64,000 nucleotides of DNA from Zobellia uliginosa (GCF_018860745.1 NZ_JAHKPY010000012.1:434001-498000), one strand, 5' to 3'; numbered from the stretch's first letter, positions 8,861 through 18,165 are shown. A program made the numbers and translations. Notes: generated by a model from the sequence alone, not told the origin.

Positions 8861-10321
8861 ATGCTAAAACAACACTTACAGTTTAAATTATCGCAAAAGC
8901 TATCTCCACAGCAGATACAGCTCATGAAGTTGATTCAACTGCCTACACAGGCTTTTGAGCAACGACTTAAGCAAGAACTGGAAGAGAACCCGGCATTAGA
9001 AGGTGGTAAGGAAGAGTCAGACACTATAGAGGATGACTTTGCCGATACCTATGAAAATGAGGATTCCGACAATGAAATCATTGCCGCCGAAGATATTAAT
9101 ATTGATGATTACCTAAGTGATGATGAGATTCCTGATTATCGCACAAAGGCAAATAACTACAGCGCGGATGATGAAGAAAAAAACGTTCCTTACGCTGCAG
9201 GAACTTCTTTCAATCAATATTTACTAAACCAACTTAACACGGTTTATTTAAATGATGAAGAATGGAGTATAGCCGAATTTTTGGTAGGAAGCGTTGATGA
9301 AAGCGGCTATATCAGAAGACCAATTTCCGACATTACGGATGATTTGGCTTTCACTCAAAACATATACACCGAAGAAAAAACCATTGAAAAGGTTTTAAAA
9401 ATAGTTCAAAAGCTAGACCCTCCCGGAGTTGCAGCCCGTTCACTAGAAGAGTGTCTTATTATTCAATTGAAACGAAAGGATGTAACTCCTAGTATTGAGC
9501 TGGCTATAACTATCCTTGAAAAATCTTTTGAACAGTTCACTAAGAAGCATTACAAAAAGCTTATTCAGAAATACAATATCACAGAAGAACAACTGAGAGA
9601 TGCTATTTCGGAAATAGAAAAGTTAAACCCAAAACCAGGTGGCTCTTATTCCGGCAACAACCGCATGGTAGAACATGTAGTTCCTGATTTTTCCATTCGT
9701 ATTGTAGACGGAGAGCTAGAGTTAACCTTAAACGGTAGGAACGCACCAGAATTACACGTATCAAGAGAGTATAACAACATGCTTAAAGGCTACAAGGATT
9801 CCAAGAAAAAATCCAAATCACAGAAAGACACTGTGCTTTTCATAAAACAAAAACTAGATGCCGCTAAGTGGTTTATTGATGCAATTAGACAGCGCCAACA
9901 AACCTTGTTCATTACAATGAACTCCATTATGCATTACCAATCAGAATATTTTTTAACTGGAGACGAACGTAATCTTCGCCCCATGATTTTAAAAGATATT
10001 GCAGATGAGATTCAAATGGATGTATCAACCGTATCCAGGGTGGCAAACAGTAAATATGTTGATACGCCTTACGGCACAAAATTAATAAAGGAATTCTTCT
10101 CTGAATCCATGAAAAACGACCAAGGAGAGGATGTTTCAACCAAAGAAATCAAGAAAATTCTTGAAACCGTTATTAGGGAGGAATCTAAGAAGAAACCTCT
10201 TACTGACGATAAACTAGCAGCTATACTAAAAGAAAAAGGATATCCCATAGCACGAAGGACCGTCGCAAAATACCGGGAACAATTGGACATTCCCGTAGCA
10301 AGATTGCGCAAACAGATTTAA
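8861..10321 (+). CDS. rpoN: RNA polymerase sigma-54 factor
   Basis: Sigma-54 directs polymerase to -24/-12 promoters and needs an enhancer-binding ATPase. The glutamine-rich region I (residues 1-50, LKQHLQFKLSQKLSPQQIQ), an acidic linker, the core-binding region, and the RpoN box ARRTVAKYR at 464-472 are all present in 486 aa. It is probably co-transcribed with asnS. Its stop overlaps the next start by one base (TAATG), so the downstream membrane gene is translationally coupled. No sigma-54 activator lies in the window. Confidence 0.97.
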   Translation: MLKQHLQFKLSQKLSPQQIQLMKLIQLPTQAFEQRLKQELEENPALEGGKEESDTIEDDFADTYENEDSDNEIIAAEDINIDDYLSDDEIPDYRTKANNYSADDEEKNVPYAAGTSFNQYLLNQLNTVYLNDEEWSIAEFLVGSVDESGYIRRPISDITDDLAFTQNIYTEEKTIEKVLKIVQKLDPPGVAARSLEECLIIQLKRKDVTPSIELAITILEKSFEQFTKKHYKKLIQKYNITEEQLRDAISEIEKLNPKPGGSYSGNNRMVEHVVPDFSIRIVDGELELTLNGRNAPELHVSREYNNMLKGYKDSKKKSKSQKDTVLFIKQKLDAAKWFIDAIRQRQQTLFITMNSIMHYQSEYFLTGDERNLRPMILKDIADEIQMDVSTVSRVANSKYVDTPYGTKLIKEFFSESMKNDQGEDVSTKEIKKILETVIREESKKKPLTDDKLAAILKEKGYPIARRTVAKYREQLDIPVARLRKQI

Positions 10322-10926
10322 TGAAGGTTTTTCTAAAGGCCATATCTTATATTTTTCATCCTTTATTCATCCCGATAGCAGGAACGTTAGCCTACTTCTT
10401 GATTACGCCTAAATACAGCCCTATTGCCATTCAGAGTGCCAATGTGTTGCCTATTTTTATCTTAACAGTTATCATACCCATAATTGTATACTTTATACTT
10501 AGGAATCTAGGTTTGGCTCAGAGCGTTTTTATGTATACTCTGAAAGAACGACGATATCCTTTATATGTTCATATAATCCTACTACTATTCGTAGTGTACA
10601 GAGTATTGCCCAACACCAATATTGCCGAATTACATTTCTACTTTGTTGGTTTAATTATCTCAGCCCTAACCACAGTCTTATTATTATTCCTAAGATTAAA
10701 AGTGAGTATGCACCTTATGGGCATGGGAAGCCTTGTAATGTTCCTTATAGCCCTAAGCATACACTTTGAGGTCAACATCACATTAGGCCTAAGTATATTC
10801 ACTCTATTGACGGGACTAGTAGCTACATCTAGACTTTATTTAAAGTCACACAGTGCGATAGAGGTTATATTAGGATTCTTTATTGGATTTCTTCCCCAAC
10901 TATTTACAATCCGTTTTTGGCTTTAA
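10321..10926 (+). CDS. PAP2-like integral membrane protein
   Basis: This 201-aa protein has about six hydrophobic segments. Remnants of the type 2 phosphatidic acid phosphatase signature are visible: KERRYP near residue 76 in place of the K..RP motif, SMHLMGMGS where PSGH is expected, and SRLYLKSHSAIEV near the end resembling SR..H..D. The Pro-Ser-Gly-His core is not kept, so activity is uncertain. It is coupled to rpoN by a one-base overlap. Lipid phosphatase or a non-catalytic relative are both possible. Confidence 0.65.
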   Translation: MKVFLKAISYIFHPLFIPIAGTLAYFLITPKYSPIAIQSANVLPIFILTVIIPIIVYFILRNLGLAQSVFMYTLKERRYPLYVHIILLLFVVYRVLPNTNIAELHFYFVGLIISALTTVLLLFLRLKVSMHLMGMGSLVMFLIALSIHFEVNITLGLSIFTLLTGLVATSRLYLKSHSAIEVILGFFIGFLPQLFTIRFWL

Positions 10927-10954
10927 ATTGCTGCCAGTTTCCTTCAGCAGAAAA

Positions 10955-11644
10955 TTACAAAATGTAGAAAATAAGTCCAACTCTTAACGGTTGGGTATTT
11001 AAACTTTCATTATCCAAAAATACATTGCCATTATACAGGTTACTAAGCGAGTAATAGGCATGGACATTGAATGTATTGTATCCAAAATTCAACGTTAAAC
11101 CATACTGAAAACTTCTTATATCATTATTATAAAAAGATATTTTACTTGCATCAGTTGGCACCAATTTGGATCTTCCAGCAAAAACGTATCCAAATTTCAT
11201 TCCGGCATATAATCTCCAAAACTTATATTCTGAAGGTGTAGAATTCCTCCATCTAATTTCAAAAGGGACTTCCAACACATGAGTTTCTATTTTATTCCTT
11301 TTGAAGTCACTATCATTTTCAAGTATACTATATAAAATACCATTGTTATTTTCCTCTGCTTTTAAATTTGAGTAATAAGAGTACACACCATAACCTACAC
11401 CCAGCCCTATTGCTGTTGTACGATTACTATTTAACGGCATATCCTTTATAAACCCGGCCTGTAGACCATAAGACAAATTACGCTGACTTACATCATCTGG
11501 TTGACCTAAAAGGAAATTATAGGTAACACCAATGTAAAACTGGTCTTCCAGATACCTAGTATCAATACTTGAGGAATCCGGACCGGTCTGAGCAACTAAG
11601 CCACTAAAGCACAGAAAAAGCAACCCAATTAAATAACGCATCAT
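10955..11644 (-). CDS. outer-membrane beta-barrel protein, PorT-like family
   Basis: A signal peptide (MRYLIGLLFLCFSGLVAQ) is followed by alternating amphipathic strands typical of the OMP_b-brl_2/PorT barrels of Bacteroidota, ending in the aromatic-rich LRVGLIFYIL. PorT proteins take part in type IX secretion, but this family has many paralogs and no other T9SS gene is nearby. The frame extends to a TTG at 11662, but that lies upstream of a TAATTTTG promoter box, so one of the tandem ATGs at 11644 or 11641 is the start. Confidence 0.75.
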   Translation of the reverse strand: MMRYLIGLLFLCFSGLVAQTGPDSSSIDTRYLEDQFYIGVTYNFLLGQPDDVSQRNLSYGLQAGFIKDMPLNSNRTTAIGLGVGYGVYSYYSNLKAEENNNGILYSILENDSDFKRNKIETHVLEVPFEIRWRNSTPSEYKFWRLYAGMKFGYVFAGRSKLVPTDASKISFYNNDIRSFQYGLTLNFGYNTFNVHAYYSLSNLYNGNVFLDNESLNTQPLRVGLIFYIL

Positions 11645-11649
11645 AAAAT

Positions 11650-11657
11650 CAAAATTA
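11650..11657 (-). promoter_or_regulatory. -7 box of the PorT-like gene
   Basis: On the minus strand this reads TAATTTTG, a perfect TAnnTTTG that ends only 5 bases before the ATG at 11644. It implies a nearly leaderless transcript and fixes the start. Confidence 0.5.
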
Positions 11658-11664
11658 AGCAAAT

Positions 11665-11695
11665 AAAAAACGCCCCGGAAAATATTCCGAGGCGT
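11665..11695 (-). terminator. terminator of the exbB-exbD cluster
   Basis: On the minus strand ACGCC-T-CGGAA pairs with TTCCG-G-GGCGT, followed by six T. It separates the cluster from the PorT-like gene. Confidence 0.85.
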
Positions 11696-11718
11696 CTGTA
11701 CTTATATGTTAAGAAATA

Positions 11719-12201
11719 CTATTGCAAATTGTTGAAGGCATCGCCATCATAAGTCGTGTAATTGACTTTCAATGCATTCACCTTTCTCAATTGAGCTTTA
11801 ATATCAGCAATCAATCCCATATTAGCATTTCTATCAACCTTCAAAGCTGTTGTCAATACATTCTGAATTTCTTGGGGCTTTTTAGCTCTCTCAGAAAGAA
11901 TGTAATCACCAACTTCATTAGGAGATGAAAATTTATCATTCAATTGAATTCTAGCCTCTTCGCCAAATTGAGCTTTATACTGTGAAGTTGGCTTCCCAAC
12001 ATAAATGTATATAACTCTATCCTTCTTTTCTAATTTCTTAGTTTCACTAGCGTTAGGCAGAGTATTCTCTACTTTCAAAGAACTATCTTTCATAACCGTT
12101 ACGGTCATAAAGAAGAATAAAAGCATAAATACAATATCAGGTAACGATGCAGTGTTCACAGCTGGTAAACCGGCATCCTTTTTCTTTGCAAACTTTGACA
12201 T
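11719..12201 (-). CDS. exbD: ExbD/TolR-type biopolymer transport protein (first paralog)
   Basis: A 160-aa protein with a short cytoplasmic N-terminus, one transmembrane helix (about 20-40, LPDIVFMLLFFFMTVTV) carrying the proton-carrying Asp (LPD), and a periplasmic domain. ExbD works with ExbB to transmit the proton motive force to TonB, which opens outer-membrane receptors. It is the last gene of the exbB - small membrane protein - exbD - exbD cluster and shares little sequence with its neighbour apart from the helix. Confidence 0.9.
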   Translation of the reverse strand: MSKFAKKKDAGLPAVNTASLPDIVFMLLFFFMTVTVMKDSSLKVENTLPNASETKKLEKKDRVIYIYVGKPTSQYKAQFGEEARIQLNDKFSSPNEVGDYILSERAKKPQEIQNVLTTALKVDRNANMGLIADIKAQLRKVNALKVNYTTYDGDAFNNLQ

Positions 12202-12224
12202 ATTATATTCTGTTTTAGCTCTTA

Positions 12225-12851
12225 TTAATTTGTACTACCCGTCTCTGCTTCCGATAACTTCTGAGGAAACAACTCTTGAATCCGCTTAACCTTTTCTTTG
12301 AGATCCTCTTTTCTACTAGCGTCGGTCTCAGGATTAAGATATTCTGCCTCCATATCAGTAAAGTCTCTTCTGTAAAGACGTTGTGCCTCACGATTCCTAA
12401 GTTCATTGTACGCACCTACCAGTTCATTTTGAACCGTGATGTAAGTACTATACTTTGTCTCACGATCGTTCTTCAAAGATATAATAGCTTTCGCTGGGTT
12501 ATCAGATGAATCGGACAGTCTTTTACCTTTACAGTAGCTACAATATTCTGGAGTACCTGAAGGTGCGCCACCATTATCTAAAAAAGCCATTGCTCTTTCT
12601 CGTAATTTCTTAATATCGATAAGCTCCTCTTCAACTAGCAACTGACCATTACGGTTAATATTTACCGTAAAGATATTCTTCTCTTTAATAACAGGCGGCT
12701 TCTCCGTAGGTGGCTCAATTGGTGGCAACATACGATCTAAACCTGCATCTGTCTCAATGGTTGTAGTAACCAAGAAAAATATAAGTAGCAAGAATGCTAT
12801 GTCTGCCATTGATCCGGCGTTTACCTCTGCTGGTCCTCCTCTTCTAGACAT
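12225..12851 (-). CDS. exbD: ExbD/TolR-type biopolymer transport protein (second paralog, with CxxC insert)
   Basis: The 208-aa protein starts MSRRGGPAEVNAGSMADIAF; the Asp of MADIAF in the single transmembrane helix is the expected proton-path residue. The periplasmic part is longer than in the sister gene: it contains a CSYC pair (Cys104, Cys107) after an ExbD-like domain and a charged, helical C-terminal region of about 80 residues. In Bacteroidota two ExbD paralogs beside one ExbB are common. The Cys pair could form a disulfide or bind metal; that is inference. Confidence 0.9.
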   Translation of the reverse strand: MSRRGGPAEVNAGSMADIAFLLLIFFLVTTTIETDAGLDRMLPPIEPPTEKPPVIKEKNIFTVNINRNGQLLVEEELIDIKKLRERAMAFLDNGGAPSGTPEYCSYCKGKRLSDSSDNPAKAIISLKNDRETKYSTYITVQNELVGAYNELRNREAQRLYRRDFTDMEAEYLNPETDASRKEDLKEKVKRIQELFPQKLSEAETGSTN

Positions 12852-12866
12852 AATTTAGTTCTTTAT

Positions 12867-13307
12867 TTATTTAATCATTTTTCTAACACCGCCCCATAGC
12901 ATAGATCCTACAGCTACAAGAGTCAATATGAAAAATACGTTTATACCAGCACCGATTTTCTTAATCTCAGACTCATCAGTTGATATACCTCTTTTTGCCA
13001 TTTCTTCGACACTAACATCAGTACCGCTAGACATTACAAAACCAATCCCAACTACTAATAGAAATCCAACCACTACAAAAAGAGTCTTCTTTAAATTAGC
13101 AGGGTTTGAAAATAAGTTTTTAAGAGCGAATACAAGACTAAATACCACAGCGATTCCTAACAGCAACCATGTAATGGCAAACATTGCATTTAAAGCTCCG
13201 TTGTTAGCAGCCTCATCGGCTGGCATTTCAGCCTCTGGAAGCATGAACCACAAGGCAGCGCCTATTAAGCCCACAACGACCAATATAATTTTTACAATTT
13301 TGTGCAT
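12867..13307 (-). CDS. small multi-pass membrane protein in the exb cluster
   Basis: A 146-aa protein with about four hydrophobic helices (residues 5-22, 38-60, 73-92, 120-140) and a short acidic loop rich in Glu and Lys between helices three and four. I do not recognise a named family. It lies between exbB and the exbD pair at 15-25 base spacings, so it is almost certainly co-transcribed. An accessory role in the proton-channel complex is inferred from position only. Confidence 0.75.
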   Translation of the reverse strand: MHKIVKIILVVVGLIGAALWFMLPEAEMPADEAANNGALNAMFAITWLLLGIAVVFSLVFALKNLFSNPANLKKTLFVVVGFLLVVGIGFVMSSGTDVSVEEMAKRGISTDESEIKKIGAGINVFFILTLVAVGSMLWGGVRKMIK

Positions 13308-13331
13308 AATTTAAGGTATTATGTGTGCGAC

Positions 13332-14078
13332 TTATTTTTTGTGATCCACCAACATATCTATCAAAACGATAGATGAATCTTCCATATCATTAACGATGCT
13401 ATCAATTTTAGCAATAATGTAGTTATAAAAGATTTGAAGGATAATAGCAGTAATAAGACCAAATACCGTTGTTAATAATGCCACCTGAATATCACCTGCA
13501 ATTAGAGATGCACTAAGGTTACCAACAGCACTAATTTTCTGGAAGGCCTGAATCATACCAATTACCGTACCCATGAAACCAAGCATTGGTGCAATAGCGA
13601 TAAATAAAGATAACCAGGAAACATTCTTTTCTAATTGTCCCATTTGAACACCACCATAAGCTACAACAGCTTTTTCAGCAGATTCAACACTTTCTCCTGC
13701 TCTATCCAAACCTTGATAGTATATAGAAGCAACAGGCCCTTTCGTATTTCTACAAACTTCTTTTGCAGCTTCAACACCACCAGATGCCAATGCATCTTCT
13801 ACTTGTTGTCTAAGCTTACCAGTATTAGTGGTTGCCATGTTCAAGTAAATAATTCTTTCAATTGCTACTGCCAAACCAAGAATCAAACACAAAAGAACAA
13901 TACCCATAAAACCGGCACCACCTTGTATAAACATTTCTTTCAACATCTGGGTAAAACCTACTTCAGCTTCAGCAGGTGCATCTTGCAGCATTACTGCTGT
14001 AGTAGCCATTGCGTTAACAGTATTTGTACTCATTACAAACAACCCGCCCACGGCTAGGATAGAGGATAATTTTTTCAT
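13332..14078 (-). CDS. exbB: ExbB/TolQ/MotA-type proton channel
   Basis: The 248-aa protein has a hydrophobic N-terminus resembling a signal peptide (MKKLSSILAVGGLFVMSTNTVNA), then the three transmembrane helices of the family (about 55-75, 150-175, 195-220). The cytoplasmic loop and the Gly- and Thr-rich helix GTVIGMIQAF typical of ExbB are present. It forms the pentameric channel around ExbD and is the first gene of the cluster. The extra N-terminal segment is often seen in Bacteroidota ExbB proteins. Confidence 0.92.
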   Translation of the reverse strand: MKKLSSILAVGGLFVMSTNTVNAMATTAVMLQDAPAEAEVGFTQMLKEMFIQGGAGFMGIVLLCLILGLAVAIERIIYLNMATTNTGKLRQQVEDALASGGVEAAKEVCRNTKGPVASIYYQGLDRAGESVESAEKAVVAYGGVQMGQLEKNVSWLSLFIAIAPMLGFMGTVIGMIQAFQKISAVGNLSASLIAGDIQVALLTTVFGLITAIILQIFYNYIIAKIDSIVNDMEDSSIVLIDMLVDHKK

Positions 14079-14322
14079 TTGTTCAAACTTAAATTAGTTA
14101 TTTAATAGGGTTAAAGATAAAAAAAAATCACAATAAAAAAAGTAAAACTTCGTTGCATCGGAGAAGTGGTGCCCAAATATTGGACATAGCATCGAAACGG
14201 GCAATTACGCCAGTGTCTCTGCCTGACATAATCAAGCATTGACTTCCATTTTGCATATAGAAACTAAACTTACAAATATTTCCAGTCTAAACTAATTTAA
14301 ACTGAAAAATCTTTTTGTTCTG
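14079..14322. other. intergenic region upstream of exbB
   Basis: About 245 bases between the exbB start and tRNA-Ser. It should contain the exbB promoter; TATCTTTA (minus strand, 14112-14119) matches the -7 consensus in all but one base. Nothing else was recognised. Confidence 0.4.
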
Positions 14323-14410
14323 CAGAGAGGAAGGGATTCGAACCCTCGATACCCTTTTGGGGTATACACACTTTCCAGGCGTGCGCCTTCGACCACTCGG
14401 CCACCTCTCT
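14323..14410 (-). tRNA. tRNA-Ser (GGA)
   Basis: The minus strand folds into an 88-nt class II tRNA. The acceptor AGAGAGG pairs with CCTCTCT, the T arm contains GGTTCGAAT, and the long variable arm is ATACCCC-aaa-GGGTAT-like. The anticodon loop CTGGAAA places GGA in the anticodon. The 3' CCA is not encoded, as usual in this phylum. Confidence 0.95.
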
Positions 14411-14519
14411 AAAATCATCTTATACGCCTCTTTTTTAATAAAAACAGACCAGACAAGATAACCCTTTTTAAGGGGTGCCCAAATAACAAAAAAAATATTA
14501 GTTGATGAAATTAAAACTG

Positions 14520-15554
14520 CTAATTTTCTTCTATCTCACCACGTAGTGAAGTTTCGAATATGCTTTTGAACAACTTGGGCGAAACATTATTACCCAAAAG
14601 GTACATCAATTTAGCAATGGCAGCTTCGGTTGTAATGTCTTTACCATTAATTACTTGCAATTCTTCTAACTGCTTACTTGTTTCATATCTACCCATGGAA
14701 ACACTACCGCCCGAGCATTGCGTAACATTAATAATATGTATATTATTTTCCTTCGCTTTTCTTAGAATATCTATTATCCAAGGCTCATTTGGAGCGTTTC
14801 CGGCTCCGTAAGTTTCCAAAATCAACCCTTTTAATCCAGGAATACTCACAACACTCTGCAATACCGTGGGACCAATTCCAGGAAACAATTTTAAAATGGC
14901 CACGTTCGTATCCATATTTTTATGGACCTTAAACTTCTTTCGTTTTACATACGACAATAAGTATTCCTTGCTCACCTTTAAGAACACACCGGACTCTATT
15001 AATTCGGGATAATTAAGAGAGGCAAACGCTTGAAAATGCTCCGCATTAATCTTCGTTGTCCGGTTGGCGCGATACAATTTGTACTCAAAATAAAGTCCCA
15101 CCTCTTGAACTACCGGTTTTTTATTTTGTTTTAAAGCCGCAATTTGAATGGAAGTAATCAAGTTTTCCTTTGCATCTGTGCGCAAATCCCCAATAGGCAG
15201 CTGAGAACCGGTAAAAATTACTGGTTTGCTTAAATTTTCTAGCATAAAACTAAGGGCAGAAGCCGTATAACTCATAGTATCACTACCGTGCAATACCACA
15301 AAGCCATCATGAGTATCATAATGCTCTTCTATTATAGTCGCAATTTGAGACCAATGTTCAGGATTCATATTAGATGAATCTATAGGAACATCAAAAGAAA
15401 CCGAATTAATCTCACAATCCAACTGCTTTAATTCTGGTATATTCTTCATTAACTTATCAAAATTGAAAGCCTTTAAAGCGCCAGAATCGTAATCCTTGAC
15501 CATACCTATGGTACCGCCAGTATATATAATGAGAATTTTACTTTTATCTATCAA
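14520..15554 (-). CDS. ansA: type I L-asparaginase
   Basis: It hydrolyses L-asparagine to aspartate and ammonia in the cytoplasm. Both active-site signatures are intact: YTGGTIGMV at residues 11-19 with the nucleophilic Thr, and HGSDTMSYTASAL near 94-106. The 344-aa length and the absence of a signal peptide fit the cytoplasmic type I enzyme rather than the periplasmic type II. It follows tatD after 10 bases on the same strand, so the two are co-transcribed. Confidence 0.95.
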   Translation of the reverse strand: MIDKSKILIIYTGGTIGMVKDYDSGALKAFNFDKLMKNIPELKQLDCEINSVSFDVPIDSSNMNPEHWSQIATIIEEHYDTHDGFVVLHGSDTMSYTASALSFMLENLSKPVIFTGSQLPIGDLRTDAKENLITSIQIAALKQNKKPVVQEVGLYFEYKLYRANRTTKINAEHFQAFASLNYPELIESGVFLKVSKEYLLSYVKRKKFKVHKNMDTNVAILKLFPGIGPTVLQSVVSIPGLKGLILETYGAGNAPNEPWIIDILRKAKENNIHIINVTQCSGGSVSMGRYETSKQLEELQVINGKDITTEAAIAKLMYLLGNNVSPKLFKSIFETSLRGEIEEN

Positions 15555-15564
15555 ACCAATATCA

Positions 15565-16332
15565 TTAAATTCCGAATATTTGTTTTGAGTTTTCCGTAGT
15601 CATATTTGCCACAACCTCGGCGGACTCTCCATAGACCTCTGCCAATTTCTCTAACACATTCATTAGATAAGCGCTTTCATTACGTTTTCCTCTGTAGGGA
15701 ACAGGAGCTAAATACGGTGAATCTGTCTCTAGAACAATATGTTTTAATGGAATTTCGGCTAAAAACTTATCTATTTTTCCATTTTTAAAAGTTACGACTC
15801 CACCTATTCCAAGCTTCATATTATATGATAAGGCCTTTTTGGCTTGTTCTAGCGTTCCGGTAAAACAATGAAAAATACCGTATAAATCGTCATCTTTTTC
15901 ACTCTCTAACACCTTAAAGACTTCATCAAAAGCATCTCTACAGTGAATGACGATTGGCAATTTATACTTTTTAGCCAAACGGATTTGTCTACGAAAAGCT
16001 TCTTGCTGTTCTTTTAAAAAGGTTTTATCCCAAAATAAATCGATTCCAATTTCCCCAACTGCATAGAATTTTCGCTGTTCTAACATTTCTTCTACGTGCT
16101 GCAGTTCTGCTTCATAATTTTCCTTAACATGAGTAGGATGCAAACCCATCATTAAAAAAATATTATTGGGAAAAGACTTTTCAAGATCACACATTGCTTC
16201 TGTGTATGTTGAATCTATTGCTGGGATAAAAAAGCGCTGAACACCAAGAGCCATAGCTCTTTCAATAGCCTCAGACCTATCCTCATCAAAGGCTTCGCTG
16301 TATAAATGGGTATGCGTATCTGTTAATATCAT
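15565..16332 (-). CDS. tatD: TatD family metal-dependent deoxyribonuclease
   Basis: The 255-aa TIM-barrel hydrolase shows all TatD metal sites: DTHTHLYS at residues 5-12, GEIGIDLFWD near 95, HCRDAF near 130, HCFTG near 154 and ETDSPYLAPVPYRG near 203. Members are 3'-5' DNases and D-aminoacyl-tRNA deacylase-like hydrolases. A perfect promoter box lies 4 bases before its ATG, and ansA is downstream in the same unit. Confidence 0.95.
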   Translation of the reverse strand: MILTDTHTHLYSEAFDEDRSEAIERAMALGVQRFFIPAIDSTYTEAMCDLEKSFPNNIFLMMGLHPTHVKENYEAELQHVEEMLEQRKFYAVGEIGIDLFWDKTFLKEQQEAFRRQIRLAKKYKLPIVIHCRDAFDEVFKVLESEKDDDLYGIFHCFTGTLEQAKKALSYNMKLGIGGVVTFKNGKIDKFLAEIPLKHIVLETDSPYLAPVPYRGKRNESAYLMNVLEKLAEVYGESAEVVANMTTENSKQIFGI

Positions 16333-16336
16333 GCTG

Positions 16337-16344
16337 CAAAAATA
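16337..16344 (-). promoter_or_regulatory. -7 box of tatD-ansA
   Basis: The minus strand reads TATTTTTG (TAnnTTTG), 4 bases upstream of the tatD ATG. It lies only 4 bases from the -7 box of the divergent gene. Confidence 0.5.
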
Positions 16345-16348
16345 GCCT

Positions 16349-16356
16349 TATCTTTG
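16349..16356 (+). promoter_or_regulatory. -7 box of the retropepsin-like gene
   Basis: TATCTTTG fits TAnnTTTG and ends 13 bases before the ATG at 16370. It is nearly back to back with the tatD box, so the two promoters must compete for space. Confidence 0.5.
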
Positions 16357-16369
16357 ATAAAAAGAATAC

Positions 16370-16810
16370 ATGTCCTCTCTGAAAAAATTTCTTCGGAAAA
16401 AAAATTACTCCCAAATACCCTTAAAGCTTACCCAAACCGATCACTTTGAAATATCAGCTAAAATAAACGGTGTTTCTGGAAGGTTTATCCTAGATACGGG
16501 TGCATCCAACACTTGCATTGGTATTGACAAAATCGATCAATTTGCACTAGCCTCGGAAGTTTCGGAAATAAAAGCAGCTGGAGCTGGAGCTACAGATATG
16601 GAGACCTTAATATCGACCAAAAACAAAATTGAAATAGGAAACTGGAAAAAGAAAAAGTTGAAAATCGTTCTTTTTGACCTAGTTCATGTAAACCAAGCCC
16701 TTACTGCCCACAATACTTTACCGGTAGATGGAATAATAGGTGCCGATGTTCTAAAAAAGGCAAAAGCAGTAATCGATTATAATAAGTATTGCGTTTACCT
16801 TAAAAAGTAA
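16370..16810 (+). CDS. retropepsin-like aspartic protease (clan AA)
   Basis: The 146-aa protein contains one copy of the aspartic protease active site, FILDTGASNTCIG, with Asp42 as the catalytic residue, followed by a second psi-loop-like stretch (GIIGADVLKKAKAVIDY) near residue 122. This is the single-domain layout that works as a homodimer. No signal peptide or membrane anchor is visible, so it should be cytoplasmic. Bacterial relatives are poorly characterised. It is monocistronic and divergent from tatD. Confidence 0.85.
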   Translation: MSSLKKFLRKKNYSQIPLKLTQTDHFEISAKINGVSGRFILDTGASNTCIGIDKIDQFALASEVSEIKAAGAGATDMETLISTKNKIEIGNWKKKKLKIVLFDLVHVNQALTAHNTLPVDGIIGADVLKKAKAVIDYNKYCVYLKK

Positions 16811-16836
16811 TCTAGATATTCACTCTACTATTACAC

Positions 16837-16872
16837 AAAAAAAAGCCCCAAAGATTAAAATCTTCAGGGCTA
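16837..16872 (-). terminator. terminator of sucA-sucB
   Basis: The minus strand forms AGCCC..AAGAT / ATCTT..GGGCT followed by a run of T. It sits 20 bases after the sucB stop. Confidence 0.85.
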
Positions 16873-16893
16873 TATATTAATTAGTGAGACAAA

Positions 16894-18117
16894 CTACATC
16901 TCCAAAGCTTTCTTGACATTACCATCCATCAATAGTTCTTCAGGATTTTCCAATGCTTCTTTTATAGCGACCAAGAACCCTACAGATTCCTTACCATCAA
17001 TAATACGGTGGTCATAAGATACCGCCACATACATTATAGGTGCAATAGCAATAGCTCCATCTCTAGCAATTGGTCTTTCCACTATGTTGTGCATTCCTAA
17101 AATTGCACTCTGTGGTGGGTTGATAATTGGTGTGGACAACATGGAGCCAAATACACCTCCATTAGTAATGGTGAAAGTACCGCCGGTCATTTCGTCTACG
17201 GTAATCTCTCCTTCACGGGCGCGTATTGCCAATCTTTTCACTTCTGCCTCAACACCTCTAAAGGTTAAATTTTCAGCATTTCTAATAACAGGCACCATTA
17301 ATCCTTTTGGCCCGGAAACCGCAATACTGATATCACAGAAATCGTAAGAAATCATCTCTTTACCGTCTATCATAGAATTTACGGCCGGATACATTTCCAA
17401 TGCTCGGACAACGGCCTTCGTAAAGAAGGACATAAAACCTAAACCAACCCCGTGTTTAGATTTAAAGTCGTCTTTATATTGTTTTCTAAGCTCAAAAATC
17501 GCAGACATATCAACTTCGTTAAAAGTTGTAAGCATAGCTGTTTCATTCTTGGCAGACACTAAACGTTCCGCAACTTTTCTACGCAACATAGAAAGTTTTG
17601 AACGTGTTTCTCCTCTGTTTCCTCCTGTAGGCGTTCCCATGGAAGGAACAGCATTTACAGCATCTTCTTTAGTGATACGACCATCTTTTCCACTTCCCTT
17701 AACCGAAGAGGCATCAATACCTTTTTCACTCAATATCTTTTTTGCCGCTGGTGATGCTACTCCAGAAGCATAAGTTTCTTTTGCCTGTGCAGGTTGTGGA
17801 GCTTTTGCCGCCTCTTTTTTAGGTTCGCTTTTCTTCTCCTCTGCCAATTCTTTCTCTGCAGAGTCACCAGTAGGTTTGGCAGCGTCCGTATCTATTAAAC
17901 AAACTACCGCTCCAACTGCAACAGCATCCCCTACTTCGGCTTTTAAGGTAATTATGCCACTTTTCTCAGCAGGAAGTTCTAATGTAGCCTTATCCGAATC
18001 TACCTCGGCAATGGCCTGGTCCTTTTCAACGTAATCGCCATCTTCTACCAACCATTCCGCTATTTCTACTTCGGTGATAGATTCGCCCGGAGATGGGACT
18101 TTCATTTCTAATATCAT
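16894..18117 (-). CDS. sucB: dihydrolipoyl succinyltransferase (E2 of 2-oxoglutarate dehydrogenase)
   Basis: The E2 core transfers succinyl groups to CoA in the TCA cycle. Domain order is clear: a single lipoyl domain with the lipoylated Lys43 in DSDKATLEL, a Lys/Ala/Pro-rich linker, an E1/E3-binding domain near 120-160 ([13 protein letters not shown]), and the acyltransferase domain ending in the catalytic SYDHRIIDG (His370). The 407-aa length is typical. It lies 48 bases downstream of sucA on the same strand; the E3 subunit gene is elsewhere. Confidence 0.97.
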   Translation of the reverse strand: MILEMKVPSPGESITEVEIAEWLVEDGDYVEKDQAIAEVDSDKATLELPAEKSGIITLKAEVGDAVAVGAVVCLIDTDAAKPTGDSAEKELAEEKKSEPKKEAAKAPQPAQAKETYASGVASPAAKKILSEKGIDASSVKGSGKDGRITKEDAVNAVPSMGTPTGGNRGETRSKLSMLRRKVAERLVSAKNETAMLTTFNEVDMSAIFELRKQYKDDFKSKHGVGLGFMSFFTKAVVRALEMYPAVNSMIDGKEMISYDFCDISIAVSGPKGLMVPVIRNAENLTFRGVEAEVKRLAIRAREGEITVDEMTGGTFTITNGGVFGSMLSTPIINPPQSAILGMHNIVERPIARDGAIAIAPIMYVAVSYDHRIIDGKESVGFLVAIKEALENPEELLMDGNVKKALEM

Positions 18118-18165
18118 GCTATACTTATTTGCTGTGTTATCTTAAACTATTTCATTAACCAATTC

